64,000 bases of DNA from an uncultured Clostridia bacterium (GCA_944346885.1 CALVMR010000014.1:86656-150655), one strand, 5' to 3'; numbered from the stretch's first letter, positions 34,286 to 43,107 are shown. Numbers and translations are program-made. The notes: generated by a model from the sequence alone, not told the origin.

Positions 34286-34962
34286 TCAAGCTCGGCGGCG
34301 GATGGGACGAGGCGCTCGCCCCGCTGTTTGCGGACGAACGCTACAAAAAGATCCGCGAATTTTTAAAACGCGAGTATGCCTGCCACACGGTGTACCCGGA
34401 TATGTACGACATTTACAACTGCTTCCGCTACACCCCGCTTGCCAACGTAAAGGCGGTGCTGCTGGGGCAGGACCCCTATCACAACGAGGGGCAGGCGCAC
34501 GGGCTGTGCTTTTCGGTTCGGGACGGGATCCCGCAGCCGCCCAGCCTTGTGAACATTTTCAAAGAGCTGCACGACGATCTCGGCTGCCCCATCCCGAAAA
34601 CGGGCGATCTGACCAAATGGGCAAAACAGGGCGTGCTGCTGCTGAACACGGCGCTGACCGTGCGCGCGCACATGGCAAATTCGCACCGAGACTGCGGCTG
34701 GACTTGGTTCACGGACAGCGTTATTTCGCTGCTGAGCGAACAAAAAGAGCACCTTGTGTTCCTGCTGTGGGGCGGCAACGCGCGTTCGAAAAAGCCGCTC
34801 ATCGACCGCGGCAAACACCTTGTGCTCGAATGCGCGCACCCCTCCCCCCTCTCGGCTTACAGCGGATTTTTCGGGTGCAGGCATTTTTCCAAAACCAACG
34901 CCTATCTTTCGGAGCACGGCATCGCCCCCATCGATTGGGCGCTTGCCGATGCGCAAAAATGA
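34282..34962 (+). CDS. ung: Uracil-DNA glycosylase
   Basis: The 226-residue family 1 UDG has the water-activating motif GQDPYHNEGQAHGL (about 62-75), the uracil-binding LLNTALTVR (about 115-123), and HPSPLSAYSGFFGCRHF (about 185-201), the DNA-intercalation loop. It removes uracil from DNA. The ATG overlaps the luxS stop (ATGA), so it is co-translated with the nucleosidase-luxS pair, an uncommon partner. Confidence 0.98.
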   Translation: MIKLGGGWDEALAPLFADERYKKIREFLKREYACHTVYPDMYDIYNCFRYTPLANVKAVLLGQDPYHNEGQAHGLCFSVRDGIPQPPSLVNIFKELHDDLGCPIPKTGDLTKWAKQGVLLLNTALTVRAHMANSHRDCGWTWFTDSVISLLSEQKEHLVFLLWGGNARSKKPLIDRGKHLVLECAHPSPLSAYSGFFGCRHFSKTNAYLSEHGIAPIDWALADAQK

Positions 34963-34972
34963 GGAATCATCC

Positions 34973-36187
34973 ATGAAATACATCATTGTTTTGGGCGACG
35001 GCATGGCAGACTACAAGCTCCCCGCCCTCGGCGGCAAAACGCCGCTGCAATGCGCCGAAAAGCCGACCGTAGACGCCTTGGCAAAACAGGCGGAGATGGG
35101 GCTGTGCCGCACCGTGCCGCAGGGATTTAAACCGGGCAGCGACGTGGCAAACCTCTCCGTGATGGGGTACGACCCGCACGGCTGCTATACGGGAAGGTCG
35201 CCGCTGGAAGCCGTTTCCATCGGCATTGCGCTCAAAGATACCGACGTAACGCTGCGCTGCAACCTCGTAACGCTATCGGAAGAAGAAGCGTACGAGAGCC
35301 GTACCATGCTCGATTACAGCGCGGGAGAAATTTCCTCCGCCGAGGCAAAAGAACTGATCGCCGCCCTCAAAAAAGAATTTGACGGCGACGCCTTTACGCT
35401 GTACGCGGGCGTAAGCTACCGCCACTGTTTGGTTGCGACAAACGGAAAAACGGGGCACGATTTGACGCCCCCGCACGACATCACGGGCAAGCCGATCCGC
35501 GATTTTTTGCCAAAAGGCCCCTGCGCGGCGCAATATCTTGCCATGATGAAGCGCTCGGCGCAGATCCTGCAAGACCACCCCGTCAACCGCGCACGCATCG
35601 CCGCGGGCAAGCGCCCCGCCAATTCGGTTTGGTTTTGGGGCGAAGGCACCAAGCCGCAGCTGGAAAATTTTGAACAAAAATTCGGCGTGAAGGGCGGCGT
35701 TATTTCGGCGGTCGATCTCGTAAAGGGCATCGGCATTTTGGCAGGCATGCGCATCCTCGACGTTGCGGGCGCAACGGGGAATTACGATACGAACTTTGCG
35801 GGAAAAGCCGAGGCGGCGCTTGCCGCGCTCAACAGCGGGCTTGACCTTGTGTACATCCACATGGAGGCGCCCGACGAATGCGGGCACCAAGGCGATATCC
35901 CGCACAAGATCTATTCCATCGAACAGATCAGCGAGACCGTGGTAAAGCGCCTGTGCGAGGGGCTGCACGCGGCGGGAGAGCGGTTCCGCCTGCTCCTGTG
36001 CCCCGATCACCCCACCCCCATCGCCGTGCGCACGCACACATCCGATCCCGTCCCCTATCTTTTGTACGACAGCGGCGCGCCGCAGGGAAACGGCGCCGCG
36101 CGTTACGACGAAGACGCCGCCGCTTCCACGGGCGTTTTTGCCGAAGCGGGCACCCTGCTCATGCAAAAACTTTTGCAAAAGCAATAA
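34973..36187 (+). CDS. apgM: Cofactor-independent phosphoglycerate mutase, archaeal type
   Basis: The 404-residue protein of the alkaline phosphatase superfamily has VLGDGMAD (about 5-12) and the nucleophile serine block GSDVANLSVMGYDP (about 55-68). HMEAPDECGHQGD (about 297-309) and CPDHPTPI complete the metal site. It matches the aPGAM family (COG3635) that interconverts 3- and 2-phosphoglycerate. GAGG precedes the ATG by 8 nt. Last gene of the operon. Confidence 0.93.
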   Translation: MKYIIVLGDGMADYKLPALGGKTPLQCAEKPTVDALAKQAEMGLCRTVPQGFKPGSDVANLSVMGYDPHGCYTGRSPLEAVSIGIALKDTDVTLRCNLVTLSEEEAYESRTMLDYSAGEISSAEAKELIAALKKEFDGDAFTLYAGVSYRHCLVATNGKTGHDLTPPHDITGKPIRDFLPKGPCAAQYLAMMKRSAQILQDHPVNRARIAAGKRPANSVWFWGEGTKPQLENFEQKFGVKGGVISAVDLVKGIGILAGMRILDVAGATGNYDTNFAGKAEAALAALNSGLDLVYIHMEAPDECGHQGDIPHKIYSIEQISETVVKRLCEGLHAAGERFRLLLCPDHPTPIAVRTHTSDPVPYLLYDSGAPQGNGAARYDEDAAASTGVFAEAGTLLMQKLLQKQ

Positions 36188-36488
36188 AAGCACGCCCGCG
36201 CGCGAGTTGCCCTGCGCGCGGGTTGCTCAGCGTAAGGTCTGCTCGGCGCGCGGGTTGCCGATGTACTGTCTGCTTGGCGCGCGGGTTGCCCTGCGCGCGG
36301 ACGAAATCTCTTTGCACAAAAAGACAGAAAAATTCCGCCGTGTTCGCGGGCAAAACACCGCCGTGCAAAACGCGGGTAAAATTCCGGCAAACAACAAACG
36401 GGCGCCCTTTTGCAGTGCGGGCGCCCTCGCTATGCAGGCGGGTGAAAAGCCGTTCAAAAAATTCAACGGCGCAACCGCTTAAAAACGC
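36188..36488 (+). repeat. Non-coding stretch with GCGCGCGGGTTGC repeats
   Basis: GCGCGCGGGTTGC occurs at 36214, 36246 and 36277 with a degenerate fourth copy near 36200. Spacers of about 18 nt are themselves similar (ending in TCTGCT-G). The period is 31-32 nt. It starts right after the apgM stop. The remainder to 36488 shows nothing recognisable. Confidence 0.6.
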
Positions 36489-36517
36489 TTGCTTTTTCTC
36501 TGCGGGCATTGTATAAT
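36489..36517 (+). promoter_or_regulatory. Promoter of tRNA-Gly
   Basis: TTGCTT, 17-nt spacer, TATAAT, ending 17 nt upstream of the tRNA 5' end. Confidence 0.75.
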
Positions 36518-36534
36518 AATATGGCATTTGAGAT

Positions 36535-36609
36535 GCGGGAGTCGCCTAATGGTATGGCGTCAGCTTCCCAAGCTGATTCCCGCGGGTTCGATTCCCGTCT
36601 CCCGCTCCA
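36535..36609 (+). tRNA. tRNA-Gly (anticodon CCC), CCA encoded
   Basis: The cloverleaf is complete: acceptor GCGGGAG / CTCCCGC, D stem GCC / GGC, and anticodon stem TCAGC / GCTGA with loop TTCCCAA (anticodon CCC at 36567-36569). The T arm is GCGGG-TTCGATT-CCCGT. Discriminator T and CCA are genome-encoded. It reads GGG codons. Confidence 0.97.
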
Positions 36610-36611
36610 AC

Positions 36612-36656
36612 AAAAACAGTGCAAAAACCTTGGTTTTGCACTGTTTTTGCTTTTTT
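36612..36656 (+). terminator. Terminator of tRNA-Gly
   Basis: The stem AAAAACAGTGCAAAA / TTTTGCACTGTTTTT with a CCTTGG-type loop is followed by GC and six T residues. Confidence 0.9.
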
Positions 36657-36667
36657 ACCGTTCCCTA

Positions 36668-36696
36668 TTGACTTTTCCCGAAAAATAGCGTATACT
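36668..36696 (+). promoter_or_regulatory. Promoter of predicted sRNA 1
   Basis: TTGACT, 17-nt spacer, TATACT. Very close to sigma-A consensus. Confidence 0.85.
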
Positions 36697-36702
36697 ATAA
36701 GT

Positions 36703-36834
36703 ACCCGAAAGGGTTTTCTCGGCATACGGATGGGTGTAGGCGGCGCACTCCTTGCAAGTTCCGTATGTACGCTGTGGTTGCGAGCCCGGCAACCGTGGTA
36801 CGTGCGGGCGGAGCGATCCGTCCGCGCATTTTTT
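36703..36834 (+). ncRNA. Predicted small RNA 1 (about 130 nt)
   Basis: A near-consensus promoter precedes and an 11-bp terminator stem with six T residues (36802-36834) follows; no open frame with a ribosome site lies between. Possible helices are GTACC / GGTAC closing the domain, CATACGG / CCGTATG, an inner GGGTG / CACTC, and GGTTGC / GCAACC. The block CTCGGC near the 5' side is shared with sRNAs 2 and 3 and could pair with CGAG in the last loop. It is not recognised as tmRNA, SRP, RNase P or 6S RNA. Confidence 0.7.
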
Positions 36835-36845
36835 ATTGAAGCCGC

Positions 36846-36874
36846 TTGACTTCCGTTGCGGAAAATGGTATCAT
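36846..36874 (+). promoter_or_regulatory. Promoter of predicted sRNA 2
   Basis: TTGACT, 17-nt spacer, TATCAT. Confidence 0.8.
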
Positions 36875-36880
36875 TTCATT

Positions 36881-36982
36881 TGAAAGCGGTTGGCTCGGCG
36901 TTCATGCCTCGGAGCTCCACGAAAGGAGACTTTTGTCTGTGGCTGCTTTCTTTTTTTGCCCCGTTTTTCTGACGGGGCTTTT
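36881..36982 (+). ncRNA. Predicted small RNA 2, paralogue of sRNA 3
   Basis: The RNA starts with TGAAAGC, which pairs with GCTTTC followed by seven T residues (first terminator, to 36957). A second hairpin GCCCCG / CGGGGC plus TTTT follows to 36982. Inside are TTGGCTCGGCG, a GGC / GCC hairpin, GAGC able to pair with GCTC, and CCAC / GTGG enclosing AGAC-TTTT-GTCT. The same plan and many of the same bases occur in sRNA 3. No protein-coding frame is evident. Confidence 0.75.
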
Positions 36983-37016
36983 GCATACCCGACAAAAAGA
37001 CGCCATACAAAACCGC

Positions 37017-37045
37017 TTGACTGCATGTGTAAGATATGCTATACT
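37017..37045 (+). promoter_or_regulatory. Promoter of predicted sRNA 3
   Basis: TTGACT, 17-nt spacer, TATACT. Confidence 0.85.
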
Positions 37046-37051
37046 CATCAT

Positions 37052-37170
37052 ATAGAAAGTGTTTGGCTCGGCGGCAGCTTTTTGCTTGCAGCCTTGTAGC
37101 CCCCACGCAATGAGGCTTTTCGCTCGTGGCACTTTCTTTTTTTTGTCCCGTTTTTCCGACGGGGCTTTTT
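37052..37170 (+). ncRNA. Predicted small RNA 3, paralogue of sRNA 2
   Basis: The closing stem GAAAGTG / CACTTTC is followed by eight T residues. A second terminator GTCCCG / CGGGGC with TTTTT follows. The conserved TTGGCTCGGCG is followed by GGCT / AGCC (where sRNA 2 has GCTC / GAGC, a compensating change), a GCAGC / GCTTGC hairpin, and CCACG / CGTGG around a TTTT loop. Conservation of structure with changed bases supports a structured RNA gene rather than chance. Confidence 0.78.
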
Positions 37171-37284
37171 CTTATAAGGCATTGTAACGCGCGAAATTGC
37201 GGAAACGCCCGCCCCGCCGCTTGGACAAACGGCATTGTTTGCGCGCACGCAAAAGCCCTTTTTGCAGCTTTTTCGTGCATGCGA

Positions 37285-37323
37285 AAGGGGCGCGCCCGCC
37301 TTGCGCGGGTGCGCCCCTTTTTG
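37285..37323 (-). terminator. Terminator of the parvulin-like lipoprotein gene
   Basis: AAAGGGGCGC-CCCGC / GCG-GGGTGCGCCCCTTT with a T-run on the plus side and A-run on the other. It lies 15 nt from the stop at 37338. Confidence 0.75.
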
Positions 37324-37337
37324 CTCTTTCCGTTTTG

Positions 37338-39566
37338 TCAAGCGTCGATGGAAGTAAGGTCGCTGTAACGGTTTTTATAGAAGGTCACGCTCTGTTCTTC
37401 CAGCAGATCGACCAACTCATTCTGCTTATCCTCTGTGTAAGAAGAGACAACGGAGGACTTCATGGCACGGTAGAAATAATAGGAAAACGTGCCGTCCTCG
37501 TTGCGCTGCGCATACAGGAACCCGTCGTTGGTATCGTCGTCGTCATCGGAGTAGTACACCGCGCCGCCCTCATAGGTAAAGGTCACATAGATGAGATGCC
37601 AGCCGTAATCGGTCGCCACCACGCAGTACGAACCTCTTCCGTAATTTCCGCTTTCATCGGTGATCAGCTTCTGCGCGGCATACTCAAACTCCGGCACGTA
37701 GCTGGTCGCTTCCTGAATGGTATCGATGGAATAACCGTAATAGCTGTTCAGCCCCGCCGTATCCGTGGTGTAGGCAAACATGAGCTCGTTCACCGCCGAA
37801 AGCGCCTTGTAAGAAACGTTGCTCTTGACCAGATAATCCGCCGCGGATACCTCTTTCACGCCCGCAACACTGCCTTCGTAATAGATGGCAAAGGAATAAT
37901 CTTTATCGGCGAGCAGCGAGGCGATCGCCGTTTCGTCCGAATCATATGCAGCGGCTTTGCTGCCGCTTACCGCCGCGCCCGACACTTTTCCGACATAGGC
38001 GTTAAATTCCGCGATAAACGCATCCACGTCCAGTTCGGCGGGCGTAAGATCGTACGTTTTCGTCTCCTCGTCGTAGCCGTTCACGGTGCCGTTGTACGGG
38101 TACAGCCCCGCGTAACGCGCAATGCCCGTGGCAGACTTGGTAAGGCTGTCTTCAAAGAAGAGATAATCGCTGTTCGCGTCCGTCTTATAATAATCCAGCG
38201 CGCTTTCACTCGCGTCGAAGCTGTAATCTTCGCTGCCGTTGAACCAGCTGCCGCGCTGGTCGGTCGCAAGAATGTGAGAATACAGGCTCTTGCGGTTGGC
38301 ATAATACGCCGCCGTATCCGTGCCATAGCGCGATTTTATTTCGGCAAGGCGCATCTCCTGGCTGTCGTTAAAGGGCAGCAGAATGTTGTAGACGAACCCG
38401 TACACTTTCTCCGCGGGAGAATAGACCACAAAGGAAGTATCCGAAACGCTATCCATCGTGCTCGTAAATTCGCTTGCCGACGTGACCTGCTGGGATGCAA
38501 CGAGGTCGCTGTACGCCCGTTCCAAAGCCGCCTGCTCGATCGCATCGGACATGGTGAGGCTGATCGTGGAAGAGAATTTGGCGATGACCAGCTGTTCCAG
38601 CTGCGCTTTCAGCTCGGTGTTATAATAGGCGAGCTGAACGGGGTCGGAGACGGATTCCTCCTCCTCGACCAAATTGCTCTCGCGTAGATATGTGATAAAG
38701 CGGGCGTAGGCAAGGCGGCGCGTTGCGCGGCGAGACCCTTCCAACGCCTCGTATTCGCCGCAGTCTGCCTCCTCGTTCAGCCCCGTGTAGATCGCGTAAT
38801 CGGCGGGATAATAGTACGCCGCCAGCGTGTTCATGCCCGAAGGCGTAGCGCGCGTCTCTTCGGACGTTTCCGTCTCTTCTTCGCTGATGATCTGCTCTTC
38901 GTACGAATCGATGGCGGAATTGATGCCGCTCTTTACGAGGTACTCCGCGTATGCGATCTCCGCATCGCTCAAAAGATAGGAATACCTGGCGATCGCCGCT
39001 TCGTCCGCGGTGAGCCCCTCCGCCCCCACTGCCGCCAAATAGTCGGCAACGCGCAGCGTTTTATCCATGCGATAGCCGTCGCTTTCGGCGATGTTTTCAT
39101 AGCCCGCCGCGGCGGCGTCCTGCTCGAACTGCTCAACGTAGTCGCTGTCTACCGTAACGCTGCCCGCGCTCAGATAGTAGAGCGTGGCGAATTGGGATAC
39201 GAGTTTGCGGTCGGCAAGCCCGGTCAAAAGCAGCTCGAAGGTCTCCGCATAGGTGTACCCGGAAGAGATGTAATTGTACCCGTAACTGAGGAAATAGGTC
39301 ACCAGATCCCGCTTATAGATCTCGTCTGTGGAAACGATCTCGCCCAGCTTCTCCTCCACTTCGGGAGAGAGCTCTTTTTGTGCCAGCCCCAAGGAGGCAA
39401 ACGCCTCTTCGAGCGCGGCGGGATCGGACGCGACGTTCACTTCCGCAACGACCTGCGCCATATCCTTTTCGTTATCCGTCACCAAAAGATCGCACCCTGC
39501 AAACGCGCCGAGCGAAAATGCCGCCGCAAGCAGCGTGCAGACGATCAATATGAGTTTCCTCTTCAT
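37338..39566 (-). CDS. Parvulin-like (PrsA/SurA-type) foldase lipoprotein
   Basis: The 742-residue protein has a lipoprotein signal ending in LGAFAGC (Cys about 25) and a SurA/PrsA-like helical region. The start of a parvulin domain is at VYGFVYNILLPFNDS (about 388-402). The end of a parvulin domain is recognisable much later as YVPEFEYAAQKLI ... TDYGWHLIYVTF (about 624-655). About 200 residues are inserted between the two. It would help exported proteins fold. Its position just after pth-mfd is the usual clostridial location of a PrsA-like gene, which supports the call. GGAG precedes the ATG. Confidence 0.72.
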   Translation of the reverse strand: MKRKLILIVCTLLAAAFSLGAFAGCDLLVTDNEKDMAQVVAEVNVASDPAALEEAFASLGLAQKELSPEVEEKLGEIVSTDEIYKRDLVTYFLSYGYNYISSGYTYAETFELLLTGLADRKLVSQFATLYYLSAGSVTVDSDYVEQFEQDAAAAGYENIAESDGYRMDKTLRVADYLAAVGAEGLTADEAAIARYSYLLSDAEIAYAEYLVKSGINSAIDSYEEQIISEEETETSEETRATPSGMNTLAAYYYPADYAIYTGLNEEADCGEYEALEGSRRATRRLAYARFITYLRESNLVEEEESVSDPVQLAYYNTELKAQLEQLVIAKFSSTISLTMSDAIEQAALERAYSDLVASQQVTSASEFTSTMDSVSDTSFVVYSPAEKVYGFVYNILLPFNDSQEMRLAEIKSRYGTDTAAYYANRKSLYSHILATDQRGSWFNGSEDYSFDASESALDYYKTDANSDYLFFEDSLTKSATGIARYAGLYPYNGTVNGYDEETKTYDLTPAELDVDAFIAEFNAYVGKVSGAAVSGSKAAAYDSDETAIASLLADKDYSFAIYYEGSVAGVKEVSAADYLVKSNVSYKALSAVNELMFAYTTDTAGLNSYYGYSIDTIQEATSYVPEFEYAAQKLITDESGNYGRGSYCVVATDYGWHLIYVTFTYEGGAVYYSDDDDDTNDGFLYAQRNEDGTFSYYFYRAMKSSVVSSYTEDKQNELVDLLEEQSVTFYKNRYSDLTSIDA

Positions 39567-39603
39567 AAATACTCCGTGTTCCTTTTAGAATAGCACATAG
39601 TTT

Positions 39604-39632
39604 ATTATACCGTATTCGGCGCGGAAATGCAA
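39604..39632 (-). promoter_or_regulatory. Promoter of the parvulin-like lipoprotein gene
   Basis: TTGCAT, 17-nt spacer, TATAAT on the minus strand, within the 88-bp gap after mfd. It allows expression independent of mfd. Confidence 0.8.
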
Positions 39633-39654
39633 TCGTATTTTTATGAAAATCCCG

Positions 39655-42600
39655 TTAAATTGCTGAATTTTTCCTATCCGCGCCCTTTCCGCGCGCATTT
39701 TCCGCCGCGCGGAGAAACTTTGTCATCTCCAACATGACCGTGCGCGCGTCTTTCGCCCCGCCGAATACGAGCACGGGGCTGCGGCTCATATCCAGCCGCA
39801 CGGCAGAAAATTTATCCAGCGCCGCCGAAAGCCGCTCATCCGCCAAAGCGTTCAGCGAAGGCAGTTCAAGCTCTCCCCCCTTTGCGGAAACGGCGATGCG
39901 GCGCACGTTGAACTTGGCGGCAAACGCTTTGAGCACGGCTATGACGAGCAGGTTCAAAACCTCCTGCGGCAGCTTTCCGTACGTCTCTTCCAGCGAATTG
40001 CACACGCGCTTGTAATCGTCTACGCTGCGGATCTCGGCGATCTGCTTGTAGCAATCCAGCCGCGACGCGCTCGCCTCGATATACCGCTCCGGGATGAAAG
40101 CGTCGGCGCGGATATCCAATTCGGCAACGGTCTGTTCCTCGCCCGTCAGTTCCTCTTTGAGCAGTTTGGCGTACAGCTCGTACCCCACTTTATCCATGTG
40201 CCCGTGCTGCTGCCTGCCCAGCACGTTGCCCGCGCCGCGGATCTCCAAATCGCGCGCGGCGATCTTAAAACCGGAACCCAGCTCGGTAAATTCCATGATC
40301 GCTTTGAGGCGCTCGACCGCCGTTTGCGTCATCACCTTTTCGGGCTTGTAGGTAAAATAGGCGTGCGCGAGCACGGAGCCGCGCCCCACCCTGCCGCGCA
40401 GCTGGTACAGCTGCGAAATGCCGAGGCGGTCTGCATCGATGACGATAAGCGTATTTGCGCGGGGCAGGTCGATGCCGTTTTCGATGATGGTCGTGGAAAC
40501 GAGGATATCCGTTTTCCCCTCGTAAAAGCCGAGGATGCCGTTTTCAAGCTGTTCCCGATCCATTCTGCCGTGCGCCACGCACAGCCGCCCCTCCGGCACG
40601 ATCTGCGCGATCTTTGCCGCAAAGGTGTGCAGGCTCTCCACGCGGTTGTAGAGGATAAACACCTGCCCGCCGCGCGCAAGTTCACGCACGCAGGCGTCGC
40701 GGATAAGCGTTTCGGTCTCCTCCACCACATACGTCTGCACGGGCAGGCGGCTGGCGGGCGGCGTTTCGATGGTGGAGATATCGCGGATGCCGGAAAGAGA
40801 CATGTGCAGCGTGCGCGGAATGGGCGTGGCGGTCATGGTCAGGCAATCCACGTCTCGCTTGATGTTTTTGAGCGCCTCTTTGTGCTCCACGCCGAAGCGC
40901 TGTTCCTCGTCTAAAATGAGCAGCCCCAAATCGGCAAAGCGCACGTCTTTGGATAGGAGCCTGTGCGTTCCGATGAGAAGATCGACCTTCCCCGCGGCGG
41001 CGGCGGAAAGGATGCCCGCCTGCTCGCGCGGGGTGTTGAAGCGGCTGAGCGCCTCCACGCGCACGCCGAAGGGCGCAAAGCGCGCCTTGGCGTTTTCAAA
41101 ATGCTGGCGGCACAGCACGGTGTTCGGGCACAGGAGCGCCGCCTGCTTGCCGTTGAGCACGGCAAGGTATGCCGCGCGGAAAGCGACCTCCGTTTTTCCG
41201 TACCCGACGTCTCCGACCAGCAGGCGGTCCATCACCTTGGGCGAACACATATCCGCCTTGATCTCGGCAAAGGAGGAGAGCTGATCCGCCGTCTCCTCGT
41301 ACGGAAAAGCGGCTTCGAACTCTTCCATCGGTTCGGGATAGGGCATACAGGCAAACCCGCGCTTTTCCGCACGTTCGGCGTACAGCTTTTTGAGGTCGAA
41401 CGCCATCTCTTTGAGAGACGCTTTGACCCGCTGCTTTACCTTTTCAAACTCGGCGCCGCCGAGCTTGCTCAGCGCGGGCGTCTCCCCGCCCATGTAGCGG
41501 GAGAGGATATCCATCTGTTCGACGGGCACGTACAGCACGTCCCCTCCCCTGTATTCGAGGGCAACATACTCCTTTGTTCCGTCCGTCGTGGAGATCGTGC
41601 GCGTGCCCGTGATCCTGCCCACGCCGTGCGTTTCGTGCACGGCGTAATCGCCCACTTCGGGCGAAGTGAACAGGTCGTTCCTGCGCCTGCGGATGCGCTT
41701 TTTTACCGCCGCTTTCACGTACAGGTCGCCCGTGCCGACGATCGCGACCTTTTGTTCGTGCAAAACGACCCCGCGTTCCAGTTCTTCGGAAAGAACGGCA
41801 ACGCCCCGCAGCTTTTCCAAAGCGGGCGGGCAGTCGGAGAAGGGCAGCCCCTCGTCCGAAAGCATGTCTTTCATGCGCTGCGCCCGCGCCGCCGTACCGC
41901 ACCACAGCATGACGCGGTACCCCCCTGCCAGCCAGTTTTTCAGGTCCGTGACCAGCGAAGGAAAACTGTTGAGATACCTGCCGCAGGGCGTGGCGTGCAA
42001 ATTGTAGACGCGCAGCGGTTCAAAAACATGCAGCGAAGAGGCGAACGCCTGCATCGCGCATAGCCGCCGCCCGCGCAGCTTTTGCAAAAATTCCTCCTTG
42101 CTCAAAAGCTGCCGCCGGTTGAAAGAAAAAGTTTCGCCGCCGCGATGGAGCGCGGCAAAGCGCTCCGCATGCTCGCGCGAAAGCGCGTCCACGCGGTCGG
42201 CAAGCGGTTTACACTCGTCGAGAATGTAGAGGCAGTCTCCGAAAAAGGCGGAAAAATCCGCCGTGTGCCGCAAGAGCGGCAGCAAAAAGGACGCCCCCGC
42301 AAACGCTTCCCCTCCATCGAGGCGGGCGGAAAGTTCGCCCGCGATGTTCTGCGCGCGTTCGTACGCCGCAGGGTCGCGGAACGAAGAGAGTTCGCCGAAC
42401 AAAACGTCCTTTATTTTTTCCGCTTCGTCCGCATCCATGCGCACATCCGTTGCGGCGGGGATCTCTACCTCCGCCGCGAGGGGCAGGCGCTCTCCCGTGA
42501 CGAAATTGTACGGCTTGATCTTTTCCGCCGTGTCGCCGAAAAAATCCACGCGCACGGGATTCTCCGCGCCGACGGGAAAGATATCGAGGATATCGCCGCG

Positions 42601-43107
42601 CAGCGCAAACATGCCCGCGCCCTCCACCGCGCCCGCCCGCGTGTAGCCGAGCCCGACCAGCTGCCGCGGCAGGGCGGAAAAATCCACCTCCTCCCCTTCG
42701 CGCAGGCAGAGGGCGGGCACGTCGTCGGGGAAGATCTGCAAGAGGCTCTCCACGTCCGCAACGATCAGCCGCGTGCCTTTCCGTATCTGCCGCAGCGCGG
42801 CGAGCCTGCGGAAGAGCGCGTCTTTGGAGACCGCCTCTTTGCACAGCAGCACCTCGTCTTTGGCGCACAGCAGCGCGACCTCCTCCCCCGCAAAGGCGCC
42901 GATCTCCGCCGCCATGCGCGCGGCGTTGGGCGCGCTGTCCGTCACGTACACCACCCTGCCGGGCGCACAGGTCGCCGCCAGCAGCGCTTTGTACGCATCC
43001 GAAACGCCGAAAACCGCCGTCGGCGTGCCGAGGCGGAGATCGTTTTCCAAGGCGAGGCAATCCCCGCCGAGATTATGCGCGTTGAAAAAATCTTTGGGCA
43101 TAGGCAT
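39655..43107 (-). CDS. mfd: Transcription-repair coupling factor
   Basis: The 1150-residue Mfd is complete. The N-terminal UvrB-like module is followed by the RNA-polymerase-binding CarD-like domain (GDYAVHETHGVGRITGTRTI, about 483-502). The RecG-like translocase comes next: GDVGYGKTEVAFRAAY (Walker A), LDEEQRFGVEHKE (DEEQ box) and RGRVGRG. The C-terminal TRCF domain ends the protein. It removes stalled RNA polymerase and recruits UvrA. No ribosome site precedes the ATGs at 43107/43101. The gene lies 45 nt after pth and is probably read from the same transcript. Confidence 0.98.
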   Translation of the reverse strand: MPMPKDFFNAHNLGGDCLALENDLRLGTPTAVFGVSDAYKALLAATCAPGRVVYVTDSAPNAARMAAEIGAFAGEEVALLCAKDEVLLCKEAVSKDALFRRLAALRQIRKGTRLIVADVESLLQIFPDDVPALCLREGEEVDFSALPRQLVGLGYTRAGAVEGAGMFALRGDILDIFPVGAENPVRVDFFGDTAEKIKPYNFVTGERLPLAAEVEIPAATDVRMDADEAEKIKDVLFGELSSFRDPAAYERAQNIAGELSARLDGGEAFAGASFLLPLLRHTADFSAFFGDCLYILDECKPLADRVDALSREHAERFAALHRGGETFSFNRRQLLSKEEFLQKLRGRRLCAMQAFASSLHVFEPLRVYNLHATPCGRYLNSFPSLVTDLKNWLAGGYRVMLWCGTAARAQRMKDMLSDEGLPFSDCPPALEKLRGVAVLSEELERGVVLHEQKVAIVGTGDLYVKAAVKKRIRRRRNDLFTSPEVGDYAVHETHGVGRITGTRTISTTDGTKEYVALEYRGGDVLYVPVEQMDILSRYMGGETPALSKLGGAEFEKVKQRVKASLKEMAFDLKKLYAERAEKRGFACMPYPEPMEEFEAAFPYEETADQLSSFAEIKADMCSPKVMDRLLVGDVGYGKTEVAFRAAYLAVLNGKQAALLCPNTVLCRQHFENAKARFAPFGVRVEALSRFNTPREQAGILSAAAAGKVDLLIGTHRLLSKDVRFADLGLLILDEEQRFGVEHKEALKNIKRDVDCLTMTATPIPRTLHMSLSGIRDISTIETPPASRLPVQTYVVEETETLIRDACVRELARGGQVFILYNRVESLHTFAAKIAQIVPEGRLCVAHGRMDREQLENGILGFYEGKTDILVSTTIIENGIDLPRANTLIVIDADRLGISQLYQLRGRVGRGSVLAHAYFTYKPEKVMTQTAVERLKAIMEFTELGSGFKIAARDLEIRGAGNVLGRQQHGHMDKVGYELYAKLLKEELTGEEQTVAELDIRADAFIPERYIEASASRLDCYKQIAEIRSVDDYKRVCNSLEETYGKLPQEVLNLLVIAVLKAFAAKFNVRRIAVSAKGGELELPSLNALADERLSAALDKFSAVRLDMSRSPVLVFGGAKDARTVMLEMTKFLRAAENARGKGADRKNSAI

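Noticed and set aside
36198..36290. Regularly spaced GCGCGCGGGTTGC units resembling a small CRISPR array
   Set aside because: There are only three good copies of a 13-nt unit, the spacers are similar to each other rather than unique, and no cas gene is present. It fits the short 3'-end tandem repeats seen elsewhere.
36703..36834. 6S RNA, SRP RNA or a known riboswitch as the identity of sRNA 1
   Set aside because: The branched structure and lack of a downstream gene do not fit the long single hairpin of 6S RNA, the SRP core or any riboswitch consensus I recognise, so no family name was assigned.
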